Positions 25,530 through 33,456 are shown, numbered from the stretch's first letter. The stretch: 42,165 nt of DNA from Streptomyces varsoviensis (GCF_000718635.1 NZ_JOBF01000038.1:1-42165); one strand, 5' to 3'. A program made the numbers and translations. The notes: generated by a model not told the origin, from the sequence alone.

Positions 25530-25543
25530 CCGACTGGTTGGTA
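25528..25543. promoter_or_regulatory. Operator-like palindrome
   Basis: TACCGACTGGTTGGTA is a near-perfect 16-bp inverted repeat (TACC-x-AC-xx-GT-x-GGTA), the type of site many TetR-family repressors bind. It sits on the -10 region of the SCO6745-family gene. It differs from the GGGACnnnGTCCC sites by the neighbouring tetR gene, so a different regulator is likely. Confidence 0.5.
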
Positions 25544-25651
25544 CGTGTGGGAACCGTCTGGGTGCCCTCTTCGGGGAGGGGAGCCGGGGCGGGCAACTTT
25601 CAGGCCGGGAGCGGTCCTTGGCGCGCTTCGCCAACTGGTGCGCGGTGCCGG

Positions 25652-26221
25652 CTAGCGCACGGCTCCGGCCGCGAGGACGTCGGCGAGCGCTCGCCGGGCC
25701 AGCGGGCCGAACCCCTCGCTGTTGCCGGCCTCGATCCACTGGTCGTAGGCGACCTCCCAGGCGAGCGCGGCCAGCGCCGCGACCGCGCGCGCGGTCAGGC
25801 TCGGGGCGCCGCGGAGGGTGAGGGCCTCGACCATGGCGGCGGTGATGTCGATCCTCTTGAGGGCCTCGCGTTCCCGCAGTTCCGGGTTGGCGTCCAGCAC
25901 GGCCTGGCGCCGGCCGCTGAACTCGCGGCGGTCGGCGGTGAAGAACGTCCGGCCCAGCGCGTCGAGGGCGTCCGCCGCCGCGTCGAGCGGCCCGGTCGTC
26001 GGCGGCGCCGAGGCGATCCCCTCCACGACCAGACCGGCCACCGTGCCCCCGCCGAAGAGCACCTCGCGCTTGTCCGGGAAGTACCGGAAGAACGTGCTTT
26101 TGGTGAGCCCCGCGCGCTCCGCGATCTCGATGACGGTCGTGTTCTCGTAGCCGCGCTCCTCGAAGAGGTCGAGGGCCGCGGCGGCGAGTCGTCCAGGTGC
26201 GTCGGGTTGCCAGCGAGCCAT
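25652..26221 (-). CDS. TetR-family transcriptional regulator
   Basis: A 189-residue repressor-type protein. The N-terminal HTH covers residues ~10-55 (LFEERGYENTTVIEIAERAGLTKSTFFRYF, with the family's DK at FPDKREVLF). The C-terminal ligand domain is all-helical and unassigned. It is divergent from the MDR oxidoreductase gene; two matching palindromes in the 83-base gap (26236-26248 and 26269-26281) are the obvious operators, giving autoregulation and control of the neighbour. ATG 26221 follows a TAGACT box by seven bases with no Shine-Dalgarno sequence, so its own mRNA is probably leaderless. The ligand is unknown; a quinone or electrophile would fit the neighbour. Confidence 0.92.
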   Translation of the reverse strand: MARWQPDAPGRLAAAALDLFEERGYENTTVIEIAERAGLTKSTFFRYFPDKREVLFGGGTVAGLVVEGIASAPPTTGPLDAAADALDALGRTFFTADRREFSGRRQAVLDANPELREREALKRIDITAAMVEALTLRGAPSLTARAVAALAALAWEVAYDQWIEAGNSEGFGPLARRALADVLAAGAVR

Positions 26222-26228
26222 GGAAGGC

Positions 26229-26234
26229 AGTCTA
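26229..26234 (-). promoter_or_regulatory. Putative -10 element of tetR (leaderless)
   Basis: Minus-strand TAGACT, then seven bases, then ATG 26221. Operator 1 (26236-26248) lies immediately upstream, where a bound repressor would block polymerase. Confidence 0.45.
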
Positions 26235-26235
26235 C

Positions 26236-26248
26236 GGGACTCGGTCCC
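26236..26248. promoter_or_regulatory. TetR operator 1
   Basis: GGGACTCGGTCCC is a perfect 5-bp inverted repeat around a 3-base centre. It contains GGGACT, placed 17 bases before the plus-strand TAGGGT (26259-26264), so it covers the probable -35 of the oxidoreductase promoter. Confidence 0.7.
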
Positions 26249-26258
26249 ATCGCTGGTG

Positions 26259-26264
26259 TAGGGT
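26259..26264 (+). promoter_or_regulatory. Putative -10 of the oxidoreductase promoter
   Basis: TAGGGT lies 17 bases after GGGACT (26236-26241). Transcription would start near 26271 and give a leader of about 34 bases containing AGGAGAGG (26292-26299) before ATG 26305. Confidence 0.4.
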
Positions 26265-26268
26265 CCAT

Positions 26269-26281
26269 GAGACCAAGTCCC
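26269..26281. promoter_or_regulatory. TetR operator 2
   Basis: GAGACCAAGTCCC repeats operator 1 with the same spacing (GRGAC-nnn-GTCCC). The two centres are 33 bp apart, about three helical turns. This copy covers the expected start point of oxidoreductase transcription. Confidence 0.65.
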
Positions 26282-26304
26282 ATCACCGGCCAGGAGAGGT
26301 CACG

Positions 26305-27225
26305 ATGAGTAAAGCTGTCCGTTATGAGCGATTCGGCGGTCCCGAGGTACTCGAAGTGCGGGAGATACCCGAGCCGCACGCGGCACCGGACGGGGTGCGC
26401 GTCCGAGTCGCCGCCGCCGGGCTGAACCCGATGGATTGGCAGATCACCACGCAGCCCGACATGGCGGCGCGGTTCGGCATCACCCTGCCCGCCGGGTTCG
26501 GCAGCGACTTCGCCGGAGTGGTGGACGAGGTGGGCCCCGAAGCCACGGGGTTCGCGGTCGGCGACCGGGTGTACGGGGCCGCGATCGGCCGGTCCGTCGC
26601 CGAGTTCGTGCTGGTCAAGACGCCCGCCGCAGACCTGTGGCACACCCCGGAGGGGATCGCCGACGAGGTGGCGGGCACGCTTCCGGTCGCCAGTCTCACG
26701 GCCGCCGCCGCGCTCGCCGCGATCGGGCTCCGCGCCGGGGACACCGTCCTGATCGGCGGGGCGGCCGGCGGCGTGGGCATCTTCGCCGTGCAGTTGGCGA
26801 AGCGCGCGGGCGCCCGGGTGCTCGGCACCGCCTCCGAGGGCACGTTCGATTTCCTGCGCGGGCTCGGCGCCGAACCCGTGGCGTACGGCCCCGGCCTGGC
26901 GGACCGGGTACGGGACCTGGCCCCCGAGGGGATCACCGCCGCGGCCGACCTGTTCGGGAGGGAGGCGGCCGAGACCGCGCTCAAGCTCGGCGTGGCGCCC
27001 GAGCGGATCTCCGTCGTGGCCGACGGCCCCGCCCCGCCGCCCGGCGTGCGCAAGACGGGCGCCGTCGAGGCGGAGCCGGGCAGCATGGAGCGGATCGCCG
27101 ACGCGGTCCACTCCGGCGAGATCACGGTGCCGATCGCGGCGACCTTCCCCGTCGACCGCATTCACGAGGCCGTGACCACGCAGGCCGAGCGGCATGTGCA
27201 CGGGAAGATCGTGATCACGCTGTAG
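26305..27225 (+). CDS. NADP-dependent MDR-family oxidoreductase (quinone reductase-like)
   Basis: A 306-residue medium-chain dehydrogenase/reductase of the zinc-independent quinone oxidoreductase type. It begins MSKAVRYERFGGPEVLEV, has AAGLNPMDWQI and FGSDFAGVVDEVG, and a Rossmann motif VLIGGAAGGVGIFAVQLAK (GxxGGVG) for NADPH. The catalytic and structural zinc ligands of alcohol dehydrogenases are absent. It ends HGKIVITL like many relatives. ATG 26305 has AGGAGAGG upstream. It is divergent from tetR with twin operators between, so it is probably induced by the TetR ligand. Substrate unknown; quinones or enones are typical for the family. Confidence 0.92.
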   Translation: MSKAVRYERFGGPEVLEVREIPEPHAAPDGVRVRVAAAGLNPMDWQITTQPDMAARFGITLPAGFGSDFAGVVDEVGPEATGFAVGDRVYGAAIGRSVAEFVLVKTPAADLWHTPEGIADEVAGTLPVASLTAAAALAAIGLRAGDTVLIGGAAGGVGIFAVQLAKRAGARVLGTASEGTFDFLRGLGAEPVAYGPGLADRVRDLAPEGITAAADLFGREAAETALKLGVAPERISVVADGPAPPPGVRKTGAVEAEPGSMERIADAVHSGEITVPIAATFPVDRIHEAVTTQAERHVHGKIVITL

Positions 27226-27234
27226 ACGGCCGTC

Positions 27235-27273
27235 GGGCGGCCCCGGCGACGCCTGCCGAGGGCCGGGCCGCCC
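27235..27273. terminator. Hairpin downstream of the oxidoreductase
   Basis: GGGCGGCCCCGGC (27235-27247) pairs with GCCGGGCCGCCC (27262-27273) with a single bulged C, nine bases after the oxidoreductase stop. Its position fits a Rho-independent-like terminator without a U-tract. Confidence 0.65.
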
Positions 27274-27360
27274 CAGAGGACCGCCAGAGAGAAGCGGATG
27301 GCCGAAAGGGTGGGGAATCCGTCATTGCGGCCATGGAGCGGCCCGCGCAGCATGGTTCCC

Positions 27361-28329
27361 ATGACGCCACAGCACAACGTGCTCTTCGTCCTCTTCGACG
27401 GCGTGCAGAGCCTCGATGTGACCGGGCCCCTGGAGGTCTTCGCCGGGGCCTCGAAGCGCGCGGACCGGCCCGACGCCTACCGCGTCCGCACCGCTTCCCT
27501 CGACGGCGCACCCGTACGGACCTCCAGCGGCCTCACCCTCACCCCGGACACCGCACTGGAGGGCGTCCGTACCCCGAACACCCTCGTCGTGCCGGGCGGC
27601 CAGGGGACGCGCGCCCCGGAGCCCGGGCTCGTGGAGTGGCTGCGCCGCCGCGCCCCGGCCGCCGACCGGATCGTCTCCGTGTGCACCGGCGCGCTGCTGC
27701 TCGCCGAGGCCGGGCTCCTCGACGGCCGCCGGGCCACCACGCACTGGGCCCAGTGCGCGGCGCTCGCCGAACGGTTCCCGGCGGTCCGGGTGGACCCGGA
27801 GCCGATCTTCGTGCGCGACGGCAACGTCGCCACGTCCGCCGGCATCACCTCGGGCATCGATCTCGCGCTCGCCCTGGTCGAGGAGGACCTAGGCCGGGAC
27901 GCCGCGCTCGCCGTCGCCCGCGACCTCGTCGTCTTCCTGCGCAGGCCCGGCAACCAGACGCAGTTCAGCGCCCAGCTCGCCGCCCAGACGGCGCGGCGCC
28001 GGCCGCTGCGGGACGTACAGCAGTGGATCACGGAGCGCCCCGACGCGGACCTGTCCGTCGAGGCGCTCGCCCGGCGCGCGAACCTCTCGCCCCGGCACTT
28101 CGCCCGTGCCTTCCAGACCGAGGTCGGCGTGGCGCCCGGCCGCTACGTCGACCAGGTACGCCTGGAGGCCGCGCGCCGCCTGCTGGAGGACACCGCCGAC
28201 GGCGTCGAGGAGATCTCCCGCGCCTGCGGCTACGGCACCCCGGAGGCGATGCGCCGCGCCTTCCTGCGAAACCTGGGCGCGTCGCCCGCCGAGTACCGCC
28301 GCCGCTTCAGCCCCTCGCCGACCGCCTGA
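27361..28329 (+). CDS. GlxA-family transcriptional regulator (DJ-1/PfpI domain plus AraC HTH)
   Basis: A 322-residue regulator with an N-terminal class-I glutamine-amidotransferase/DJ-1-like domain (residues ~5-190: LFVLFDGVQSLDVTGPLEVF, and the nucleophile-elbow-like SVCTGALLLAEAG) and a C-terminal AraC-type double HTH (residues ~215-315: SVEALARRANLSPRHFARAF, then ISRACGYGTPEAMRRAF). ATG 27361 is chosen because the family usually starts just before NVLFVLFDG; the ribosome-binding site is poor, and a start at 27298 with a purine-rich leader is possible. It precedes a stand-alone DJ-1/PfpI gene by 30 bases, so it is probably co-transcribed. The ligand sensed is unknown. Confidence 0.92.
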   Translation: MTPQHNVLFVLFDGVQSLDVTGPLEVFAGASKRADRPDAYRVRTASLDGAPVRTSSGLTLTPDTALEGVRTPNTLVVPGGQGTRAPEPGLVEWLRRRAPAADRIVSVCTGALLLAEAGLLDGRRATTHWAQCAALAERFPAVRVDPEPIFVRDGNVATSAGITSGIDLALALVEEDLGRDAALAVARDLVVFLRRPGNQTQFSAQLAAQTARRRPLRDVQQWITERPDADLSVEALARRANLSPRHFARAFQTEVGVAPGRYVDQVRLEAARRLLEDTADGVEEISRACGYGTPEAMRRAFLRNLGASPAEYRRRFSPSPTA

Positions 28330-28359
28330 AACCCCCCCTCGGAGAAAGGGACGAGAGAC

Positions 28360-28980
28360 ATGCAGATCGCCATCCTCCTGTACGAAGGCGTCACCGCCCT
28401 CGACGCCATCGGGCCGTACGAGACGCTCAGCCGCCTGCCGGACGCGCGGCCCGTCTTCGTCGCGGACCGCCCCGGCCTGGTACGCAACGAGAAGGGCAGC
28501 CTCGGTCTGTTCGCCGACGCGGCCCTCGGCGACGTGCCGACGCCGGATCTCATCGTGGTGCCCGGCGCGCCCGACACGAGCGGGCCCCGCGAGTCCGCGG
28601 CCGTCCGGGACTGGCTCCGAGCCGCCGACGCCACCAGCACCTGGACGACCTCCGTGTGCACCGGCTCCCTCATCCTCGCCGAGGCCGGCCTCCTCACCGG
28701 CCGCCGCGCCACCACCCACTGGCACGAACTGGACGTCCTCGCCTCCTACGGCGTCCAGGCCACCGGCGACCGCGTCGTCACCGACGGCAAGTACGTCACC
28801 GCCGCCGGCGTCTCCTCCGGCATCGACATGGGCCTCACCCTCGCGGGCCGCATCGGCGGGGACCGGGTGGCCCAGTCCATCCAGCTCCTCATCGAGTACG
28901 ACCCCCAGCCCCCGTACGACGCGGGCTCCCCGCAGAAGGCCCCGGCCGACATCGTGGCCGAACTCCGGCCCGCGGCCTGA
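28360..28980 (+). CDS. DJ-1/PfpI family protein (isonitrile hydratase-like)
   Basis: A 206-residue single-domain protein of the DJ-1/PfpI superfamily. It starts MQIAILLYEGVTALDAIGPYE, a pattern shared with isonitrile hydratases and GlxA sensor domains. The conserved Cys is in TSVCTGSLILAEAGLL, followed by GRRATTHW and AAGVSSGIDMGL. GGAGAAAGGG lies upstream of the ATG. It is strikingly similar to the N-terminal domain of the regulator just upstream (SVCTG.L.LAEAGLL.GRRATTHW in both), suggesting a duplication that gave a sensor-enzyme pair. The reaction is not certain. Confidence 0.9.
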   Translation: MQIAILLYEGVTALDAIGPYETLSRLPDARPVFVADRPGLVRNEKGSLGLFADAALGDVPTPDLIVVPGAPDTSGPRESAAVRDWLRAADATSTWTTSVCTGSLILAEAGLLTGRRATTHWHELDVLASYGVQATGDRVVTDGKYVTAAGVSSGIDMGLTLAGRIGGDRVAQSIQLLIEYDPQPPYDAGSPQKAPADIVAELRPAA

Positions 28981-29000
28981 CGGTTCGCTGGTGCGGCGGC

Positions 29001-29030
29001 GCCCCCTCGGGGGGACTGCCCCCAGGGGCC
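29001..29030. terminator. G/C-run hairpins between convergent genes
   Basis: The 51-base gap contains CCCCC-TC-GGGGG and, alternatively, GGGGG-ACTG-CCCCC pairings, which are mutually exclusive. Lying between two convergent stop codons (28980 and 29032), they probably serve as a shared terminator. Confidence 0.5.
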
Positions 29031-29031
29031 G

Positions 29032-31104
29032 TCACTCCTCCGCTGCGGCCAACTCCTGACGCCACAACAGGTCCGTCAACCTCCCCACACCCCAAGCGAG
29101 TTGCCCGCGGTATGCCGCCATCGGCAGGCCGAGCAGTTCCGCCGTACGCGCGGGGGAGCCCGCCGGGCGCAGATACGTATGGTGCAGCGCCCGGAACGCG
29201 CGCCGGTCCGCAGCCGAGGCCGACAGCTCAGCCGCCGCCTCCTCGATGGCGTCCCGCAGGGCCGCGGCCCGCGTCCCGGCGTCCGCCGTCTCGTCGCAGC
29301 GGGCGGCGACCAGCCGGGCGGCGAGCAGGGGCGAGTCGCGGAGGGCGGCCGGGCGGGCGAGGCGGCGGAGGGCGTCGCGTACGGCGTCGGCGAACTCGTC
29401 CCGGGCCAGCACCCGCAGCGGCTTCGGCGGGCGGGGGGCCGGGACGGACAGGGGGTCCGCGGCCCGGTCCCGCTCCATGAGGAGTTCCAGCCAGGCGAGC
29501 GGCGGCGTGCGCCGCCAGTCGTGGACGAACACGCCGTAGGCGCGCCCGCCGCAGCGGAAGTCCGCGGCCGGCAGGCGGGCGAAGTCGGTGTACGCGCAGC
29601 CCGGACCCCAGAACTCCGGGTCGGCGAAGGGGAGCAGCGTCACGGCGGGCCGGTGCCCGGTCAGATGGCGGCCGGTGAGGTAGTGGCGGGTCAGCCGCAG
29701 CATGATCAGTTTCTGTGCGGGCGAGACGTCCTGGTAGTCGTCGCGGCTCATCCAGAACCGCACCAGCAGCGCCGTCTCCTCGCCCCGCAGCCGCCCCGCC
29801 AGCCACCCCCGGGCGGCCGTCACCGCGGGGTCCGAGGGGGCGTCCGGCAGCGGCCCGGCGGGCAGTTCCAGCAGGGTGTAGAAGCCCGCCGCCACCCCGT
29901 CCGGCCCGCACACCGTGTACGTCTCGCACGCCGGATGGTCCGCCCAGGCCCGTACGAGCCGTGCCGAGGGCGCCCCCTCATGGATCGCGGCGATCGTGCA
30001 CGCCTGCACCACCCCGCCCTCTCCCGCGCGGACGACCGTCAGCCGGTCCAGCCGTACCGCCGCCTCGCCCGCCCCGTCCGGCGCGGCCGGCAGCAGCGGC
30101 CCCACCACCGGGCTCCGTCGGTGCAGATACGCGAAGTCGGCCAGTACGCCGCGCTGCCGCGTCCGGTCCCCGGCCGTGAAGACCCGCTGGTAGTACGCGC
30201 CGGCCCGGCGGGCCAGGGCCGGCCACCGCTCCGGGTGGCGGCGGCGCAGCTCCGCGTCGAGGGCGGACCGTACGAGATCGTGCGGTTGGACGCCGCGCGG
30301 CCCGTACTCCATGGCCGACAGCCCCCGCAGCCACGCGAAGTACGGCCGGGCGTCGGCCACCTCCAGCACCGCCGCGAGCAGCGGTTCGGTGGTGACGAGG
30401 ACCTGCGCGGCGGCCTCCAGCGCCGCCCGGTGCAGCGCGCTCGGCGCCGCGTCCAGCAGGCCGGCCAGGAGTGCCCGTACGACCTCGGGGGCCTCGGCGG
30501 GGTATGCCACGGCCGCGCCCTGCGCGCAGATGTCGGCGACCAGGGCGAGCGCCAGGGGGTGGCCGCGCGTGAAGGCGAGGGCCGCCGCCCGTACGCGCTC
30601 CGGCACACCGCGGCGGCGCAGCAGCTCCTCGCCGTCCGCCGCGTCGAGCGGTCCGAGCGGCATGGGGTGCAGCAGCCCCCGCCAGGCCGGGTCGAGCCGC
30701 CAGGACAGCGGCGGGGCGTCGCGCGCGGCGAGGGCCACGAGGGTGTCGGCGGGCAGCTTCGGCAGCGGGCCGCGGTGCGGGGCGGACGGGTCCGGGGCCA
30801 GCGCCTCGACGCTGTCGAGCAGCAGCAGCGCGCCGCTGTCGCGCGGCAGCGCCGCCGCCACCTCCTCGCCGTAGGGGTGCGGATCCCGCGCGTCGAGCTG
30901 GAGGACGGGCCGTCCCGCCCGCAGCCCGAGCCGGCCGAAGTGGTGCAGCAGCGCGGTCTTCCCGATGCCGCCGGGGCCGTGTACGTGGACCACCGCGCCG
31001 TCTCCGGCGGTCAGCAGCGCGCGGAAGGCGGCGGTCTCCTGGCGGCGGCCGACGAAGCCGTGGTCCCGCGCCGTCGTGAGCCGGTCGCCCAACCGGTCGG
31101 TCAC
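29032..31104 (-). CDS. STAND/AAA-like ATPase with a C-terminal HTH-like region
   Basis: A 690-residue protein with an N-terminal P-loop ATPase: FVGRRQE at residues 17-23, Walker A GPGGIGKT at 43-50 and Walker B-like GALLLLDSVEAL. These fit regulatory STAND/ORC-like ATPases. The middle is helical (winged-helix-like GHPLALALVADI...). A GNAT-like or sensor stretch follows (AACTIAAIHEGA, TVCGPDGVAAGFYTLLELPAGPL). The last ~50 residues (LHHTYLRPAGSPARTAELLGLPMAAY) resemble a sigma-region-4-like HTH. GTG 31104 is chosen because FVGRRQE should lie near the N-terminus; the open frame runs much further upstream, but across the hydratase gene. Likely a signal-responsive transcription regulator; its target is unknown. 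Confidence 0.8.
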   Translation of the reverse strand: MTDRLGDRLTTARDHGFVGRRQETAAFRALLTAGDGAVVHVHGPGGIGKTALLHHFGRLGLRAGRPVLQLDARDPHPYGEEVAAALPRDSGALLLLDSVEALAPDPSAPHRGPLPKLPADTLVALAARDAPPLSWRLDPAWRGLLHPMPLGPLDAADGEELLRRRGVPERVRAAALAFTRGHPLALALVADICAQGAAVAYPAEAPEVVRALLAGLLDAAPSALHRAALEAAAQVLVTTEPLLAAVLEVADARPYFAWLRGLSAMEYGPRGVQPHDLVRSALDAELRRRHPERWPALARRAGAYYQRVFTAGDRTRQRGVLADFAYLHRRSPVVGPLLPAAPDGAGEAAVRLDRLTVVRAGEGGVVQACTIAAIHEGAPSARLVRAWADHPACETYTVCGPDGVAAGFYTLLELPAGPLPDAPSDPAVTAARGWLAGRLRGEETALLVRFWMSRDDYQDVSPAQKLIMLRLTRHYLTGRHLTGHRPAVTLLPFADPEFWGPGCAYTDFARLPAADFRCGGRAYGVFVHDWRRTPPLAWLELLMERDRAADPLSVPAPRPPKPLRVLARDEFADAVRDALRRLARPAALRDSPLLAARLVAARCDETADAGTRAAALRDAIEEAAAELSASAADRRAFRALHHTYLRPAGSPARTAELLGLPMAAYRGQLAWGVGRLTDLLWRQELAAAEE

Positions 31105-31199
31105 GGCATCAGTATTCCGCCGCCCCGCGCCGCCGAACCCGCCCGGCCGTGGAACGGCCGGTGAACGAGGCTTTCCCGCCCCGTCCCGCTCGCGCCCCC

Positions 31200-32021
31200 T
31201 CAGTCCCCCGGCGCCCACCCGAATCGGGGCTCGCGCCGTTCCAGGAACGCCGCGACGCCCTCCGCGGCCTCCCCGCTCTCCCGCGCCTGCCGGGCCCAGT
31301 ACGCGACCCGCTCGGCCTCGGCGGGGCCCGCCGCGAACTCCTTGGCCGCCGCCTGCGTCAGCCGGGAGCGCGACACGAGTACGCGCGCGAATTCCGCCAC
31401 CCGCTTGCCGAGCTCCGCTCCCGGCAGGACCTCGTCCACCAGACCCGTGCGCAGCGCCCGCCCGGCGTCGATCAGCTCGGCGGAGAAGAGGAGGTACTTG
31501 GCCGTCGAGGGGCCGACGAGCGAGACGAGGCGCTGGGTGGAGGAGGGCGGATAGACGATGCCGAGCCGCGCCGGGGTGACCCCGAAGAACGCCTCCTCGG
31601 CCGCGAAGCGCAGGTCGCAGGCGGCGGCGAGCTGGCAGCCGCCGCCCACGCAGTAGCCGCGGACGGCCGCCACCGTCGGTTTCGGGAAGCCGGCCAGGGC
31701 GTCCTCCGCCGCCACCGCCAGGCCCTTCGACGCCTCGTCGCCCTCGGTGAGCGCGCTGATGTCGGCGCCCGCGCAGAAGGTGTCCCCGTCGCCGGTCAGC
31801 ACCAGGGCCCGTACGTCCGTATCGGCGGCGCACCGCCGCAGCAGGCGCGGCAGCTCGCGCCACATGGCGGGGGTCATGGCGTTGCGCTTGGCGGGGTTGC
31901 TGAGGGTGACGGTGGCGATGCCGTCCGCGGTGTCGAGGCGCAGATGCGGACAGGGCGGACAGGGGCGGCGCGGGTGCGGATCGTGCAGGTGGGGAGGGTG
32001 CGAGTCGGGGTCCGGCGTCAT
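31200..32021 (-). CDS. Enoyl-CoA hydratase/isomerase family protein
   Basis: Crotonase-fold enzyme of 273 residues, acting on acyl-CoA thioesters. After a His/Pro-rich leader, the core starts LRLDTADGIATVTLSNPAKRNAM. Oxyanion-hole segments are TFCAGADISAL and GYCVGGGCQLAAACDLR, followed by FFGVTPARLGIVYPP. One of the usual catalytic glutamates (the E in the ARLG/PE region) is not obvious, so a side activity or other crotonase reaction is possible. ATG 32021 follows a TAGCAT box by seven bases and has no Shine-Dalgarno sequence (leaderless). Divergent from the HdeD-like gene. Confidence 0.9.
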   Translation of the reverse strand: MTPDPDSHPPHLHDPHPRRPCPPCPHLRLDTADGIATVTLSNPAKRNAMTPAMWRELPRLLRRCAADTDVRALVLTGDGDTFCAGADISALTEGDEASKGLAVAAEDALAGFPKPTVAAVRGYCVGGGCQLAAACDLRFAAEEAFFGVTPARLGIVYPPSSTQRLVSLVGPSTAKYLLFSAELIDAGRALRTGLVDEVLPGAELGKRVAEFARVLVSRSRLTQAAAKEFAAGPAEAERVAYWARQARESGEAAEGVAAFLERREPRFGWAPGD

Positions 32022-32028
32022 GCGCCGG

Positions 32029-32034
32029 ATGCTA
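32029..32034 (-). promoter_or_regulatory. Putative -10 element of the hydratase gene (leaderless)
   Basis: Minus-strand TAGCAT, then seven bases, then ATG 32021. No ribosome-binding site is present. Confidence 0.4.
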
Positions 32035-32051
32035 TCCGGCCGGAGCGAGCC

Positions 32052-32057
32052 TATGAT
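32052..32057 (+). promoter_or_regulatory. Putative -10 element of the HdeD-like gene
   Basis: TATGAT is a near-consensus -10. It implies a start near 32064 and a leader of about 40 bases carrying GAGGAGG before ATG 32104. The -35 is weak. Confidence 0.45.
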
Positions 32058-32103
32058 CCGAGACAGGGGCGGGGCAGACAGGGGGCAGGGCGAGGAGGCG
32101 CTG

Positions 32104-32823
32104 ATGGCCGCACCCCGGATACCCGAGAAGGACCTCGGCCGCAAGGAGAGCCGCAAGCTCAGCCGCGGCTTCGGCTGGCTGGCGGTGCTCGGCACGATCC
32201 TGGCCCTGGCGGGGCTGGTCGGCCTGGTCTACGTCGGCGTCGCGACGCTCACCTCGATGCTCCTCTTCGGCTGGCTGCTGCTGATCGGCGGCGTGGTGGG
32301 CCTGGCGCACGCGGTGCAGTCCCGCGACAGCAGCTTCTTCTGGCTCGGCGTGGTGGTCGCGGCGCTGAACATCGCCGCGGGTGTGGTCGTCATCCGGCAC
32401 CCGGGCGATTCGGCCGAGGCGCTGACGATGTTCGCCGCGCTGCTCTTCCTCACCGGCGGCGTGTTCCGCCTGGTGGGCAGCGTGGTGGTGCGCGGTCCGC
32501 AGTTCGGCTGGACGCTGGTGCAGGGCGCCTTCGGGCTGCTGCTGGGCATCCTGGTGCTGGCCGACTGGCCGCACAGCAGCCTGTACGTGCTGGGCACCTT
32601 CTTCTCCCTCGCGCTGCTCTTCGACGGCCTCGGGCTGATCGCGATCGGCGTGGGCGGGCGGCGCGTCGTGGGGCTCGTGGAGGAGGGCGTCCGGGGGCCG
32701 GACCGGGGGAGGGGGAAGGAGAGCCGATCGGGGCCGGTGGCAGGGGCACCGGGCCCAGAATCTGATAGTCCGGATCGCTCCTCGAATGGGAAACCAGACG
32801 GTCGGGATCGCTCATCGGATTGA
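32104..32823 (+). CDS. HdeD-family membrane protein
   Basis: A 239-residue integral membrane protein with about six hydrophobic segments in three pairs (WLAVLGTILALAGLVGLVYV, LLFGWLLLIGGVVGLAHAV, FFWLGVVVAALNIAAGVVVI and so on), the pattern of the HdeD/DUF308 family linked to acid or envelope stress elsewhere. The last ~45 residues are hydrophilic and charged (repeated SDSPDRSS, GRDRSSD), probably a cytoplasmic tail. ATG 32104 has GAGGAGG nearby and a TATGAT promoter box at 32052. The function in actinomycetes is not known. Confidence 0.88.
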   Translation: MAAPRIPEKDLGRKESRKLSRGFGWLAVLGTILALAGLVGLVYVGVATLTSMLLFGWLLLIGGVVGLAHAVQSRDSSFFWLGVVVAALNIAAGVVVIRHPGDSAEALTMFAALLFLTGGVFRLVGSVVVRGPQFGWTLVQGAFGLLLGILVLADWPHSSLYVLGTFFSLALLFDGLGLIAIGVGGRRVVGLVEEGVRGPDRGRGKESRSGPVAGAPGPESDSPDRSSNGKPDGRDRSSD

Positions 32824-32952
32824 CCAAAGCCCACGATATCGAGCAGAACCCGTCGATAGATGCTGACTTGTGTTCAGCGGGTGGGTACGGACCAACACAT
32901 TCTCAACACTCGGTGTGTGTGGTCGAGCCACGGCGATGGGTGGGTATCGGAC

Positions 32953-33456
32953 ATGGAAATGCTCGGGAGCGTCCCGCCCGACCCGGGGCACGCCCCGCCG
33001 CGGAGTCCGATCGAGTACGAGGGGTCGTGGCGGTTCACCGCTCCCGCGCTCGAATCCTCGGTGCCCCAGGCCCGGCACGCCGTCCGGGACCTGCTCGACC
33101 ACCAGCGCGTACCGGCCACCGACGACCTGGTCCAGAACCTGCTGCTGATCGTCTCCGAGCTGGTCACCAACTCCGTGCGGCACGCGGCCCTGCTCTCGCC
33201 GGAGATCGCGGTGGAGGTCTCCATCGGGGCGAAATGGGTGCGCGTCGCCGTCGAGGACGACCACCCGTACCGGCCCAAGGCGCTCGAAGCCGACGAGGAC
33301 CGGATCGGCGGCCGCGGCCTGCTGCTGGTCAAGACGGTCACGTACGAGGCGGGCGGCGAGTGCGACGTGGAACACACCGCGAGCGGCGGCAAGGTGATCT
33401 GGGCCGCCCTGCCGCTGCCCACGACATCGGCCGTCCACCTGCCCCCGGAGCGGTGA
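32953..33456 (+). CDS. RsbW-like ATP-binding protein (HATPase_c, anti-sigma-factor type)
   Basis: A 167-residue single GHKL-ATPase-domain protein, like the many small RsbW/SpoIIAB-type proteins of Streptomyces that act as anti-sigma factors or kinases. The N-box is VSELVTNSVRHA, followed by VAVEDDHPYRP and the G-box GGRGLLLVKTV. ATG 32953 is chosen because the preceding in-frame codons carry no conserved sequence and the domain begins ~20 residues later; the frame is open from 32860. No partner anti-anti-sigma, sigma or phosphatase gene is adjacent, so its target is unknown. Confidence 0.88.
   Translation: MEMLGSVPPDPGHAPPRSPIEYEGSWRFTAPALESSVPQARHAVRDLLDHQRVPATDDLVQNLLLIVSELVTNSVRHAALLSPEIAVEVSIGAKWVRVAVEDDHPYRPKALEADEDRIGGRGLLLVKTVTYEAGGECDVEHTASGGKVIWAALPLPTTSAVHLPPER

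Noticed and set aside
31105..31863. Continuation of the ATPase frame upstream to 31863
   Set aside because: It overlaps the enoyl-CoA hydratase gene on the same strand and has no recognisable domain; the FVGRR segment expected near the N-terminus follows GTG 31104.
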